The notes beneath the pieces are model-generated. The model did no database searches and was not told the origin of the DNA. It saw nothing but the letters and a program-made list of their open reading frames with translations. The position numbers and the translations under genes were made by a program. A DNA stretch of 64,000 nucleotides from an uncultured Ruminococcus sp. (GTDB lineage Bacteria > Bacillota > Clostridia > Oscillospirales > Ruminococcaceae). The stretch covers positions 1 to 64,000 of the forward strand of contig UQYQ01000012.1 in assembly GCA_900545345.1 (NCBI GenBank), read 5' to 3'. Below are positions 6,637 to 16,042 of the stretch, in pieces; position 1 is the stretch's first letter, and each line of letters opens with the position of its first letter.

Positions 6637-7449
6637 ATGAAAGTAAAAAGATTATTTGTATTGGCACTTGCTGTAGTTTGTTCCGTATCTGTGTTTGCCG
6701 GATGCGAAAAACAAGAAACCGGTACGGTTGCAACAGATGGTTCTACCTCTATGGAAAAGGTTATCGGCTCACTGAAAGAAACCTTTGAAGCAGAAAACAA
6801 AGGAATTACTGTTACATACAACCCCACCGGCTCCGGTACGGGCATTACAGCAGTAGCGGAAGGACGCTGCGATATCGGTCTTTCCAGCCGTGATCTGAAG
6901 GATGAGGAAAAGGCAAAGGGGCTTGAAGGAACTGTTATTGCTTATGATGGAATTGCAATAATCGTAAATCCTGAAAATCCTATTTCAGACCTCACCCTTG
7001 AGGATATTGCGAAAATTTACACCGGAGAGATCACAAACTGGAAGGATGTCGGCGGAAGCGACGCTGAAATCGTGCTGATTGGACGTGAAGCAGGCAGCGG
7101 AACTCGTGATGGTTTTGAGTCCATCACCAAAACTGCGGAAAAATGCAAGTACCGTCAGGAGCTGACATCCACAGGTGACGTGATTACCACAGTTGCCGGA
7201 AATCCTGCTGCCATCGGCTATGCTTCTCTCGCTTCTGTAAAAGACACTGTTAAAGCACTCAAAGTCGGCGGAATAGCACCTGGCGAAGCAACTATCAAGG
7301 ACGGCAGTTATAAGGTGCAGCGTAATTTTGTGCTGGTAACAAAGAAAGACGCAAAGCTGTCCGACGCAGCACAAAAATTCTTCGACTATATTACTTCGGC
7401 GGATGCTTCGGAAGTAATTAAAAACGCAGGAGCCGTACCTGTAAAATAA
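6637..7449 (+). CDS. pstS: Phosphate ABC transporter substrate-binding lipoprotein
   Basis: PstS captures inorganic phosphate outside the membrane and delivers it to PstCA. The 270-residue protein begins with a lipoprotein signal peptide ending in the lipobox FAGC (lipidated Cys 23). It has the family's phosphate-binding signatures DGSTSMEKVIG (about residue 34), NPTGSGTGI and GREAGSGTRDGFE. ATG 6637 follows AGAGGAGA at a good distance. Although the frame stays open back to 6304, the Pho box and TATAAT box lie in that stretch. It is the first gene of pstSCAB-phoU. Confidence 0.95.
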   Translation: MKVKRLFVLALAVVCSVSVFAGCEKQETGTVATDGSTSMEKVIGSLKETFEAENKGITVTYNPTGSGTGITAVAEGRCDIGLSSRDLKDEEKAKGLEGTVIAYDGIAIIVNPENPISDLTLEDIAKIYTGEITNWKDVGGSDAEIVLIGREAGSGTRDGFESITKTAEKCKYRQELTSTGDVITTVAGNPAAIGYASLASVKDTVKALKVGGIAPGEATIKDGSYKVQRNFVLVTKKDAKLSDAAQKFFDYITSADASEVIKNAGAVPVK

Positions 7450-7509
7450 GTGAAATAAGCGACAGCAATGAAAAGCCGCCGTTTTTCACACGCTGAAAGG
7501 ATTACAGTA

Positions 7510-8376
7510 ATGAAGAGAAAAAAATTATTTGAAAATATTGTACATGGCGTATTCCTTGTTCTGGGGCTTGTTACGGTGGGATTCGTTCTGCTGATCACGG
7601 TATATCTTATTCTGTCCGGTATTCCGGCAATTCGTGAAATAGGTATTTTTCAGTTCCTTTTCGGAAAAGAATGGACTTCAACGGCAACGGAACCATCTTA
7701 TGGTATTCTGCCGTTTATTCTGACCAGCGTTTACGGAACGGCAGGCGCAATACTCATAGGTGTACCGATTGGATTTTTGACAGCTGTGTATCTGGCAAAG
7801 CTTGCACCGAAGAAAGTAAAAGCGGTAATGGAGTCTGCGGTCAGCCTGCTTGCCGGAATTCCATCGGTCGTATACGGTCTTGTCGGTATGATCGTGCTTG
7901 TTCCGGTTATCCGAAAAGTGTTCAGCCTACCGGACGGTGCAAGCCTGTTTGCGGCGATTATTGTATTGGCGGTCATGATTCTGCCGTCCATTGTCAAGGT
8001 GTCTGTAACCGCATTGGAAGCCGTTCCGAAAGAATATGAGGACGCATCTTTAGCACTTGGCGCAACGCCGGTGGAAACCTATTTCAGAGTGTCAGTCCCC
8101 GCTGCCAAAAGCGGTATTGCGGCAGCTGTCGTACTTGGCGTTGGGCGTGCCATCGGCGAAGCAATGGCAGTTATGATGGTGGCCGGCAATGTAGCCAATA
8201 TGCCGTCCCTGTTCGGAAGCGTGCGGTTTCTTACAACGGCAATCGCCTCCGAGATGTCTTATTCTGCCGGATTACAGCGTCAAGCGCTGTTTTCCATTGC
8301 GTTAGTGCTGTTTCTCTTTATTATGTTGATAAATGCAGCACTCAATTTCTTTCTGAAACGGGATAAGGAGGGCTGA
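7510..8376 (+). CDS. pstC: Phosphate ABC transporter permease PstC
   Basis: One of the two membrane subunits of the high-affinity phosphate importer. The 288-residue protein has about six transmembrane helices and the binding-protein-dependent permease signature near its centre (EAVPKEYEDASLALGATPVETYFRVSVP), which contacts PstB. I choose ATG 7510 because GAAAGGATTACAGTA precedes it; the earlier ATG at 7468 has no ribosome binding site. pstA follows after one base, so translation is probably coupled. Confidence 0.94.
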   Translation: MKRKKLFENIVHGVFLVLGLVTVGFVLLITVYLILSGIPAIREIGIFQFLFGKEWTSTATEPSYGILPFILTSVYGTAGAILIGVPIGFLTAVYLAKLAPKKVKAVMESAVSLLAGIPSVVYGLVGMIVLVPVIRKVFSLPDGASLFAAIIVLAVMILPSIVKVSVTALEAVPKEYEDASLALGATPVETYFRVSVPAAKSGIAAAVVLGVGRAIGEAMAVMMVAGNVANMPSLFGSVRFLTTAIASEMSYSAGLQRQALFSIALVLFLFIMLINAALNFFLKRDKEG

Positions 8377-8377
8377 T

Positions 8378-9226
8378 ATGAGAGGGAAAAGAAAAGGTTA
8401 TATCTTTACAATGAAACTCCTGATGTGGCTGTCGGTTGGAATTACGGCTGCGTTGGTGCTGTTTTTGGTTGGATATATCCTTGTCAAGGGAGTTCCGTAT
8501 ATCACATGGGAGCTGCTTTCTACAAAACCGAGCTATATTGCAGAACACATTGGAATTTTGCCGAATATTTTGAACACATTATATATAATCCTTTCTACGC
8601 TTGTTTTTGTAATACCTCTCGGTGTAGGAGCGGCGGTTTATTTAACCGAATATGCAAAGAATAAGAGAGTTGTCGCAGCGATTGAATATGCGGCGGAAAC
8701 CCTGTCGGGCATTCCCTCCATTATATACGGACTTGTGGGTATGTTGTTTTTCTGTGGATTTTTGAACTTGAAAACTTCTTTGCTGGCAGGTGCGCTGACT
8801 CTTGTTATTATGAATCTGCCTACTGTTATGCGTACTACGCAGGAGAGCCTGAAAACTGTGCCGCAAAGCTATCGTGAAGGTGCGTTCGGACTGGGTGCCG
8901 GTAAATGGCGGGTTATTCGTACAGTGGTACTTCCCGGTTGTGTAGATGGCGTGATCACAGGCTGTATCCTATCAGTCGGTAGGATTCTCGGTGAATCGGC
9001 GGCATTGCTTTTCACCGCCGGGCTTGCCCACGAATTGTATGGGTTGCTTGAAGGGCTGCAAAGCTCCGGCAGTACGCTGACGGTGGCGCTTTATGTTTAT
9101 GCTAAAGAACAGGGCGAGTTTGAAATAGCTTTTGCTATCGCCGCTATTTTAATGATTATGACACTGCTTATCAATTTTATCGCCTCCATTGTTAGTCGAT
9201 ATTTCAAGAAAAGGAGAAGACTATGA
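8378..9226 (+). CDS. pstA: Phosphate ABC transporter permease PstA
   Basis: The second membrane subunit of the phosphate importer, 282 residues with about six helices. The coupling-helix region is clear (LKTVPQSYREGAFGLGAGKWRVIRTVVLP), as is the conserved GRILGESAALLFTAG segment. The ribosome binding site AAGGAGG lies in the end of pstC. Its stop codon overlaps the start of pstB (ATGA), a sign of translational coupling in the pst operon. Confidence 0.94.
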   Translation: MRGKRKGYIFTMKLLMWLSVGITAALVLFLVGYILVKGVPYITWELLSTKPSYIAEHIGILPNILNTLYIILSTLVFVIPLGVGAAVYLTEYAKNKRVVAAIEYAAETLSGIPSIIYGLVGMLFFCGFLNLKTSLLAGALTLVIMNLPTVMRTTQESLKTVPQSYREGAFGLGAGKWRVIRTVVLPGCVDGVITGCILSVGRILGESAALLFTAGLAHELYGLLEGLQSSGSTLTVALYVYAKEQGEFEIAFAIAAILMIMTLLINFIASIVSRYFKKRRRL

Positions 9227-9978
9227 AGCCTATTATAACAGTAAAAGACCTGTGCTTGTGGTATGGAAAAAGTCAGGCGCTGAAAAATATTAATATGGAG
9301 ATTCCTGAAAATAGTATCACGGCGCTTATCGGCCCATCAGGATGCGGAAAATCCACATTTTTGAAAACATTGAACAGGATGAATGACTTGATTCCCGATG
9401 TAAAGATTACAGGCGAAGTTATATATAACGGTGAGAATATTTACGACAGCTCTGTTGATGTAAACGAGCTGCGGAAAAATATCGGTATGGTGTTCCAAAA
9501 ACCGAACCCTTTCCCTATGAGCATCTACGACAACATCGCCTACGGGCCTCGTACACATGGAATCAGAAGTAAAGCAAAGCTCGATGATATTGTGGAGTGT
9601 TCTTTGCGGAATGCGTCAATCTGGGAAGAAGTAAAGGACAGACTTAAGAAAAACGCATTGGGATTATCCGGAGGTCAGCAGCAACGTCTTTGCATTGCCC
9701 GCGCACTTGCAGTAGAGCCGCAGATACTTCTAATGGACGAGCCGACTTCGGCACTCGATCCAATATCAACTTCGCACATTGAGGAACTGGCAACAAAGCT
9801 AAAAGAAAAATATACTATTGTCATCGTTACACATAATATGCAGCAGGCTGTCCGTATCTCGGATAATACGGCGTTCTTCCTGCTGGGAGACTTAGTTGAA
9901 TTTTCCGGGACAGAAACAATGTTTTCACAGCCTAAAGATAAACGCACGGAGGATTATATCACAGGGAGGTTTGGGTAA
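9223..9978 (+). CDS. pstB: Phosphate ABC transporter ATP-binding protein
   Basis: The ATPase that powers phosphate import through PstCA. The 251-residue protein has a Walker A motif GPSGCGKST (about residue 38), the PstB-typical NRMNDL and FQKPNPFPMS stretches, the signature LSGGQQQRL and the Walker B MDEPTSALD. It overlaps pstA by four bases, and its TAA is immediately followed by the phoU ATG. Confidence 0.96.
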   Translation: MKPIITVKDLCLWYGKSQALKNINMEIPENSITALIGPSGCGKSTFLKTLNRMNDLIPDVKITGEVIYNGENIYDSSVDVNELRKNIGMVFQKPNPFPMSIYDNIAYGPRTHGIRSKAKLDDIVECSLRNASIWEEVKDRLKKNALGLSGGQQQRLCIARALAVEPQILLMDEPTSALDPISTSHIEELATKLKEKYTIVIVTHNMQQAVRISDNTAFFLLGDLVEFSGTETMFSQPKDKRTEDYITGRFG

Positions 9979-10620
9979 ATGCGTTCAAAATTTGATGAAC
10001 AGCTGGAGTTACTTCATAAAGAACTTATCGAAATGGGTGCACTTTGCGAAAACGCAATCGCTAAGGCGGCAAAGGCTCTTTCGGAGGGAAATATAAAAAT
10101 AGCGGATAAAGTAACTGAATTGTCCGTTGAGATAGATAGGAAAGAACGGGATATTGAAACTATGTGCATGAAACTGCTACTCCAGCAGCAGCCGGTGGCA
10201 AAGGATCTTCGTATGATTTCCTCTGCACTGAAAATGGTAACGGATATGGAGCGCATTGGGGATAATTCCGGCGACATTGCAGAAATTGTTACTATGGCAA
10301 ATATAACGGCATCAGACAATACAGAACATATTCAGAATATGGCAAGAGCCACGATTAAAATGGTGACAGACAGCATTGATGCTTTTGTGAAGAAAGACAT
10401 AGGACTTGCAAATGCAGTTATCGCCTATGACGATGTTGTGGATGGATTTTTTGACGAAATCAAAACGGACTTAATTGAACAGTTTGGCAGTCCCGAATCA
10501 AACGGAGAGAAGGTTCTCGATCTTCTGATGATTGCAAAATATTTTGAGCGTATGGGCGATCACGCAGCGGAGATTGCAAAATGGGTACTCTTCTCCATTA
10601 CAGGCAATAAAGAAGGATAA
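9979..10620 (+). CDS. phoU: Phosphate signalling protein PhoU
   Basis: PhoU links the Pst transporter to the PhoR kinase and damps Pho signalling when phosphate is plentiful. The 213-residue protein shows the two three-helix PhoU repeats with the metal-binding E/DxxxD pattern (KDLRMISSALKMVTDMERIGD and LLMIAKYFERMGDHAAEIAKW). It starts directly after the pstB stop, with GGGAGG in the end of pstB as ribosome binding site. It closes the pst operon; no clear terminator follows. Confidence 0.95.
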   Translation: MRSKFDEQLELLHKELIEMGALCENAIAKAAKALSEGNIKIADKVTELSVEIDRKERDIETMCMKLLLQQQPVAKDLRMISSALKMVTDMERIGDNSGDIAEIVTMANITASDNTEHIQNMARATIKMVTDSIDAFVKKDIGLANAVIAYDDVVDGFFDEIKTDLIEQFGSPESNGEKVLDLLMIAKYFERMGDHAAEIAKWVLFSITGNKEG

Positions 10621-10688
10621 TATTGGGCAGCGTAAAATACTTAGTTTCCACTGCTTGTCTTTAGAAAAATTGTCATTTTAACGCCGTG

Positions 10689-10717
10689 TTGAAAAGTGCA
10701 ACTTTTTGTGCTATTAT
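10689..10717 (+). promoter_or_regulatory. Promoter of the EamA transporter gene
   Basis: TTGAAA (10689-10694) and TATTAT (10712-10717) are separated by 17 bases. No Pho-type hexamers lie upstream, so this gene is probably not a Pho regulon member despite its position. Confidence 0.6.
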
Positions 10718-10754
10718 TAAATTGGATAATTATACATTTTAGAAAGGCAAAATC

Positions 10755-11621
10755 ATGTGGCTGATTATGGCTGTCCTGTCTGCACTATTTGCGGGACTTA
10801 CTTCTGTCCTTGCAAAATGCGGCATCAGAAAAACAGATTCCGATATAGCAACGGCACTGCGGACTGTATTTGTGTTGATATTTTCGTGGGTTATGGCTTT
10901 GATAGTCGGTTCTGTCAAAACAATAACGGATATTGATATAAAAACCCTTATATTTTTAATACTGTCAGGACTTGCAACCGGTGCATCGTGGATTTACTAT
11001 TTCAAAGCACTGTCTATGGGAGATGTCAACAAAGTCGTGCCGATCGATAAATCCAGCACGATTCTTTCTGTGCTGCTTGCTGTCGTTTTGTTCGGAGAAA
11101 CCGATTATCTTGCAGTCAAGCTGCTTGGCACGGCAATTCTTGCTTTAGGAATTTTTCTGATGATTGATAAGAAGCAGACTGAAAAAGAAGTAAAAAACAA
11201 CAAGTGGGTGTTATATGCCGTTCTGTCCGCAGTGTTTGCCGCTCTTACCTCTATTCTTGGAAAAGTCGGAATTACAGGTGTAGAATCGAATCTTGGTACA
11301 GCAATACGAACCGGCATTGTGCTTGTAATGGCGTGGTTCATTGTCATTATGAAAGGCAAACAGAAGAAAGTAAAAAGGATAGATAAAAAAGAACTTGGAT
11401 TTATCTCCCTGTCCGGAATTGCAACAGGAGCTTCATGGCTCTGCTATTACTATGCGATTCAGAACGGCATTGTCAGCGTAGTGGTACCAATTGACAGACT
11501 AAGTATTATTGTAACGGTGGCATTTTCCTATTTTGTATTTAAGGAAAAGCTCAGTAAAAAATCGATTGCAGGTCTTTGTCTTATGCTATGCGGAACTCTC
11601 ACAATGGCGATATGGGCTTAA
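10755..11621 (+). CDS. EamA/DMT-family transporter
   Basis: A 288-residue membrane protein of the drug/metabolite transporter superfamily with ten predicted helices arranged as two EamA repeats. The repeats are easy to see: SALFAGLTSVLAKCGI near the start matches SAVFAALTSILGKVGI in the middle, and LSGLATGASWIYYFKAL matches LSGIATGASWLCYYYAI. The substrate cannot be told from sequence. It sits between phoU and phoP with its own promoter, and its stop overlaps the edge of the phoP Pho box. Its base composition resembles the surrounding phosphate genes. Confidence 0.85.
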   Translation: MWLIMAVLSALFAGLTSVLAKCGIRKTDSDIATALRTVFVLIFSWVMALIVGSVKTITDIDIKTLIFLILSGLATGASWIYYFKALSMGDVNKVVPIDKSSTILSVLLAVVLFGETDYLAVKLLGTAILALGIFLMIDKKQTEKEVKNNKWVLYAVLSAVFAALTSILGKVGITGVESNLGTAIRTGIVLVMAWFIVIMKGKQKKVKRIDKKELGFISLSGIATGASWLCYYYAIQNGIVSVVVPIDRLSIIVTVAFSYFVFKEKLSKKSIAGLCLMLCGTLTMAIWA

Positions 11622-11623
11622 AA

Positions 11624-11694
11624 TTTACATTTTGCGGACTTTACACCGATTTTACAATATTCAGATAGTGAATTTGACCTTGTTTATATATAAT
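11624..11694 (+). promoter_or_regulatory. Pho box and promoter of phoPR
   Basis: TTTACA at 11640 and 11651, CAGATA at 11662 and TTTGAC at 11673 lie in a strict 11-bp period, with TATAAT at 11689, 16 bases after the start of the last hexamer. An extra TTTACA lies at 11624. The match to the pst box suggests that PhoP activates its own operon. Confidence 0.83.
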
Positions 11695-11736
11695 AAAAAC
11701 AAATAGATGAATTTCAAGGATAGGGAGGATAAAATT

Positions 11737-12411
11737 ATGATATTTTGTGTGGAAGACGATCAGGCTATCCGTGATTTAATGATATACGCTCTGAATTCTG
11801 CCGGGTTTGAAACAATGGGTTTCGAGGATGGAAACGCTTTGTTTTCTGTTCTGGAAAAGAAAAAACCGGAGCTTATTATGCTTGATATTATGCTGCCCGG
11901 AGAGGACGGCATTGAAATATTGAAACGACTGAGAGGCAGTACTGCCACAGCAGATATTCCGGTTATTATGGCAACAGCCAAGGGAACGGAGTACGACAAG
12001 GTAATCGGTCTTGATCTTGGAGCAGACGATTATCTTGCAAAACCTTTTGGTATGATGGAAATGGTTTCCCGTGTAAAGGCGGTGCTTCGCAGAACAAAGA
12101 AGAATGAAACACCACAGACTCTGCGATTAGGAAAATTAGAGCTTAACATGAGTTGTCATACTGTACGCTCAGACGGTGTGCGTGTCGAACTTACCTTGAA
12201 AGAATACGAAATGCTTCGTTTGTTTATGGAAAATCCAGGGAGGGTTTTTACACGCGATCAGCTTCTCAGCCGAATTTGGGACGCAGATTATACCGGGGAA
12301 ACCCGAACTGTCGATGTGCATATCGGCACGCTCCGAACAAAGCTCGGTGACTGCGGAGATTATATAGAAACGGTTCGCGGCGTTGGTTACCGAATGGAGA
12401 TAAGGCTATGA
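11737..12411 (+). CDS. phoP: PhoP/PhoB-type response regulator
   Basis: An OmpR/PhoB-family transcription factor of 224 residues. The receiver domain (about 1-118) has the acidic pocket EDD (6-8), phospho-acceptor Asp 50 in LDIMLPGEDG and the conserved Lys in LAKPF. The C-terminal winged helix (about 128-222) ends in the usual VDVHIGTLRTKLGD and VRGVGYRM. I start at ATG 11737, eight bases after GGGAGG; an earlier in-frame ATG (11707) lacks a ribosome binding site. It overlaps the kinase gene by four bases and sits inside a phosphate gene cluster, which supports PhoP over other OmpR types. Confidence 0.92.
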   Translation: MIFCVEDDQAIRDLMIYALNSAGFETMGFEDGNALFSVLEKKKPELIMLDIMLPGEDGIEILKRLRGSTATADIPVIMATAKGTEYDKVIGLDLGADDYLAKPFGMMEMVSRVKAVLRRTKKNETPQTLRLGKLELNMSCHTVRSDGVRVELTLKEYEMLRLFMENPGRVFTRDQLLSRIWDADYTGETRTVDVHIGTLRTKLGDCGDYIETVRGVGYRMEIRL

Positions 12412-14066
12412 CTAAACGAATTTTTCGCACAATTTTCTTTGTGACGATCAGTGTTTTCATCGCTTCTGTTCTGCTCTTTATGACAGTCCTTTATGATTAC
12501 TTTTCCGGTGTGGAACAAAATCAGCTTCGAATACAGCTTGAGCTCGCATCGCAAGGCGTTATGAACGAGGGACAAAAATACTTTGATGGCCTTGAATCAC
12601 AAGATTACCGCATTACATGGATCGGAACGGATGGAAGCGTGCTTTTTGACAGTGCTTCCGATGCAAACGATATGGAAAACCACTTTGAACGGGAAGAAGT
12701 AAAAGAAGCGCTTTCAGAGGGATACGGCGAGAGCTCCCGCTATTCCTCTACCTTGACCGAGCGTTATCTTTACAGCGCCAAACGGTTGCCGGACGGAACG
12801 GTTATCAGACTTGCGGTTACACAGAACTCTCTTCTTGTGCTGACACTTGGTATGCTTCAGCCGATTTGTGTTATATTTGCAGTTGCAATCGTACTTTCTG
12901 CTTTTTTAGCCTCCAGATTATCCAAAAAAATCGTAAAGCCGCTGAATGAACTAAATTTAGACAAGCCTCTGGATAATGACGGATATGACGAGCTTTCTTC
13001 TTTGCTACGCCGTATTGATATGCAGCAGAAAGAGATCAGGCAGCAAAAGGAAGAACTGAAGCGGAAACAAAGTGAATTTGAAGCTGTAACAGGCGGAATG
13101 GCAGAAGGAATCATTCTTTTGAATCAAAAGGGTACTATTCTGAGCATCAACCGTGCAGCATCGAAACTTCTTGATACAGACTCTTTTGCCGTCGGAGAAG
13201 ATATTTTATCGGTAAACCGCAGTTTAAAATTGACAGAGCTTCTCCATAAAGCAGAGGACGGTAAACATGCTGAAGCGGTTATGGAATTCGGAAGCGGAAA
13301 ATATCAGCTGGCTGCAAGTCCGGTAGTAACAAATAATGAAGTGATTGGTATCGTGGTGCTGATTTTAGATGTAACGGAAAAGGAAAAAGCTGAGCAAATG
13401 CGGCGGGAATTTACCGCGAATGTTTCGCATGAACTGAAATCACCGCTCCATACTATCTCCGGCTGTGCGGAGCTTTTATCAAACGGCATGGTGAAACAGG
13501 AGAATATAACTGATTTTTCAAAGCGGATCTATACAGAAACCGGACGCATGATACGTCTTGTGGAGGACATTATCAAACTGTCACATTTAGACGAGGGCGC
13601 AGATGATATGAAGCGGGAAAAAACAGATCTGTTTGCACTTGCAGGTCGTGTGGTAACAGCGCTGATAGCGGAAGCTCAAAAGGTTGAAGTCAGTTTGGAA
13701 CTTTCTGGAGAAAGCGCTGTTCTCTGCGGTATTCCTCAGCTGCTTGAAAGTATTATATATAACCTCTGCGATAACGCAATTAAATATAACAAAAAAAACG
13801 GCTCTGTTTCTGTGACAGTAAAAAATGAAGGCGAGTTTGTCATTCTTACTGTTTCCGACACGGGAATCGGTATTCCCAAGGAGCATCGGGAGCGGATTTT
13901 CGAGCGTTTTTACCGAGTAGATAAAAGTCATTCTAAAGAAATCGGTGGTACGGGACTGGGTCTTTCCATCGTAAAACACGCAGCACGGCTTCATAATGCC
14001 GAAATCGAACTGCAAAGCGCTGTAAACGGCGGCACCGCTGTTACTGTGAAGTTTCCCCAGAAATAA
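12408..14066 (+). CDS. phoR: PhoR-type sensor histidine kinase
   Basis: A 552-residue membrane sensor kinase. Two transmembrane helices (about 7-28 and 145-168) flank an extracytoplasmic domain. A juxtamembrane/HAMP-like segment and a PAS domain (about 222-325) follow, then HisKA with the phospho-acceptor His 341 in NVSHELKSPL, then the ATPase domain with N box (DNAIKYN), G1 (DTGIGIP), F box and G2 (GGTGLGLSIVK). Phosphate signalling is inferred from the phoP overlap, the Pho box upstream and the flanking pst and Na/Pi genes. Confidence 0.92.
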   Translation: MTKRIFRTIFFVTISVFIASVLLFMTVLYDYFSGVEQNQLRIQLELASQGVMNEGQKYFDGLESQDYRITWIGTDGSVLFDSASDANDMENHFEREEVKEALSEGYGESSRYSSTLTERYLYSAKRLPDGTVIRLAVTQNSLLVLTLGMLQPICVIFAVAIVLSAFLASRLSKKIVKPLNELNLDKPLDNDGYDELSSLLRRIDMQQKEIRQQKEELKRKQSEFEAVTGGMAEGIILLNQKGTILSINRAASKLLDTDSFAVGEDILSVNRSLKLTELLHKAEDGKHAEAVMEFGSGKYQLAASPVVTNNEVIGIVVLILDVTEKEKAEQMRREFTANVSHELKSPLHTISGCAELLSNGMVKQENITDFSKRIYTETGRMIRLVEDIIKLSHLDEGADDMKREKTDLFALAGRVVTALIAEAQKVEVSLELSGESAVLCGIPQLLESIIYNLCDNAIKYNKKNGSVSVTVKNEGEFVILTVSDTGIGIPKEHRERIFERFYRVDKSHSKEIGGTGLGLSIVKHAARLHNAEIELQSAVNGGTAVTVKFPQK

Positions 14067-14080
14067 TAAAAATGATTTGA

Positions 14081-14106
14081 AAGAGTTTGGATAAGCCAAG
14101 CTCTTT
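14081..14106 (+). terminator. Terminator after phoR
   Basis: AAGAGTTTGG pairs with CCAAGCTCTT (one mismatch) across a five-base loop and runs into TTTTTCATTTT. Confidence 0.75.
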
Positions 14107-14111
14107 TTCAT

Positions 14112-14166
14112 TTTACATGGATTTTACACAACCGTGATAACGGATTTGATGTAAATTTGATACTAT
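14112..14166 (+). promoter_or_regulatory. Pho box and promoter of the Na/Pi cotransporter gene
   Basis: TTTACA (14112), TTTACA (14123), GTGATA (14134) and TTTGAT (14145) repeat every 11 bases, with a TACTAT -10 box at 14161, again 16 bases after the start of the last hexamer. The first 17 bases are identical to those of the pst box. Confidence 0.83.
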
Positions 14167-14205
14167 TTATCTATAGAAATGCAATAGGAGAAAGGAAAAG
14201 ATTCT

Positions 14206-15960
14206 ATGGATATTTTTAACGTACTGACGATGATCGGAGGACTGTGCCTGTTTATTTTCGGCATGAATATTATGGGACAGGCACTGGAACGCAGAGCGGG
14301 AGACAAGCTTCGTTCGCTTCTTGGAAAACTCACAACCGGTAAAGCTGCGGGTTTGTTGACAGGACTTGGCGTTACGGCAGTAATTCAAAGTTCCTCCGCA
14401 GTAACCGTTATGGTAGTCGGATTTGTTAATTCCGGGCTTATGACATTAAAGCAGGCGATCAATGTCATAATGGGAGCGAACATCGGTACAACAGTTACCG
14501 CATGGATTTTAAGCCTCGCCGGTATTGACAGCGGAAATATCTTTGTAAAGCTTTTGAAACCAACCTCTTTTACTCCAATTCTGGCGCTGGTCGGAATCAT
14601 ATTGTATATGTTTTGTAAAAATTCTAAGAAAAACGATACCGGTATGATCCTTTTGGGGTTTGCCACACTGATGTTTGGAATGGAAACCATGTCGGGAGCG
14701 GTTTCAGGACTTGGCAGTATCCCTGCGTTTCAGAATCTGTTTATTCTGTTCAAAAATCCGATTTTAGGATTGCTCGCAGGTGCTGTTCTTACCGCAATCA
14801 TTCAATCGAGCTCCGCTTCTGTCGGAATTTTGCAGGCTCTTGCAGTAACCGGGCAGGTTTCTTATGGCGCGGCAATTCCCATTATTATGGGGCAGAATAT
14901 CGGTACATGTGTAACAGCAATGCTGTCGTCCGTGGGAGCAAATAAAAATGCAAAACGCGCGGCCATGGTACACTTATCCTTTAATGTAATCGGAAGTGTG
15001 GTTTGGCTGGCGGTATTCTGTGTGATAAAAGCAGTTTTCACTCCCGTAATTCTGAATGAATCTGCATCATTGTTCGGTATTGCTGTTGCGCACTCTGCTT
15101 TTAATGTACTCTGTACAATCCTAATGCTCCCTCTGACAGGTTTTCTTGAAAAAATGGTCAACAAACTGCTCCCCGATACAAAACAGCAGGAAACAGAATC
15201 TGATCTTGACGAAAGACTTTTGACAACGCCGTCGATTGCCTTGGAACGCTGTCACGAGGTTGCTGTCAAAATGGCAAAAACGGCTGTGGCAACGCTGACC
15301 GAGGGATTGGATTCTTTGCATCGGTATACGCCGGAGCTTTCAGAGTCTATACATAAAAAGGAAGAAATAACCGATCGTTACGAGGATATGCTAGGGACTT
15401 ATTTGGTGCATTTAAGTACAAAACAGATTAGCGAACAAGACAGTGCAGAAGCTGCAAAGCTTTTGAAAATCATAGGGGATTTTGAAAGAATTGCCGACCA
15501 TGGAGTAAATTTGCTTGATTCTGCAGAAGAAATGAAAGAAAAAGGCGTGAGCTTTACCAATTCGGCAGAATCAGAATTTCAAGTGATTTCTTCGGCAGTA
15601 TACGAAATCCTGAAATTAGCCCTAACGGCCTTTCTAAACGACGATATAACCGCTGCGGAAAAAGTAGAACCGCTTGAGCAGGTTATCGATATTCTGAAAG
15701 AAAAACTTCGCACAAGTCATATTCTTCGTATGCAGCAAGGTGCCTGTTCCATTGACGCCGGTTTTGTTTGGTCTGACTTGCTTACTAATTTAGAACGAAC
15801 ATCCGACCACTGCTCCAATATTGCCGGCTGTGTGATAGACATTGCGCATCGTAATATGAATATTCACGAGTCTCTTCGGGATTTCAGAAATGATAATGAA
15901 GATTTTCGTACACAATTCAAGGTATATAAAGAAAAATTCAAATTGCCTGAAAACAATTAA
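14206..15960 (+). CDS. Na+/phosphate cotransporter with C-terminal PhoU-like domain
   Basis: A 584-residue NptA/YjbB-type transporter that uses the sodium gradient to move phosphate. The membrane part (about 1-320) contains the two inverted Na/Pi repeats with the signature QSSSA twice (GVTAVIQSSSAVTVMVVGF and TAIIQSSSASVGILQAL). A PhoU-like helical domain follows (about 340-560) with KIIGDFERIADHGVNL. The ribosome binding site is AATAGGAGAAAGG. It is monocistronic with its own Pho box, so it is a predicted phosphate-starvation gene complementing Pst. Confidence 0.92.
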   Translation: MDIFNVLTMIGGLCLFIFGMNIMGQALERRAGDKLRSLLGKLTTGKAAGLLTGLGVTAVIQSSSAVTVMVVGFVNSGLMTLKQAINVIMGANIGTTVTAWILSLAGIDSGNIFVKLLKPTSFTPILALVGIILYMFCKNSKKNDTGMILLGFATLMFGMETMSGAVSGLGSIPAFQNLFILFKNPILGLLAGAVLTAIIQSSSASVGILQALAVTGQVSYGAAIPIIMGQNIGTCVTAMLSSVGANKNAKRAAMVHLSFNVIGSVVWLAVFCVIKAVFTPVILNESASLFGIAVAHSAFNVLCTILMLPLTGFLEKMVNKLLPDTKQQETESDLDERLLTTPSIALERCHEVAVKMAKTAVATLTEGLDSLHRYTPELSESIHKKEEITDRYEDMLGTYLVHLSTKQISEQDSAEAAKLLKIIGDFERIADHGVNLLDSAEEMKEKGVSFTNSAESEFQVISSAVYEILKLALTAFLNDDITAAEKVEPLEQVIDILKEKLRTSHILRMQQGACSIDAGFVWSDLLTNLERTSDHCSNIAGCVIDIAHRNMNIHESLRDFRNDNEDFRTQFKVYKEKFKLPENN

Positions 15961-16042
15961 ATTATGCGGTCATCGGTACATTTTTCAGTTTAAGTATGTG
16001 TCTGAAATGCGGAGTCAAAACTCGTGACAAAATACGGTCAGC

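Noticed and set aside
14067..14205. A possible riboswitch in the leader of the Na/Pi cotransporter gene
   Set aside because: The conserved words there are explained by the phoR terminator and the four-hexamer Pho box; no room remains for an RNA aptamer.
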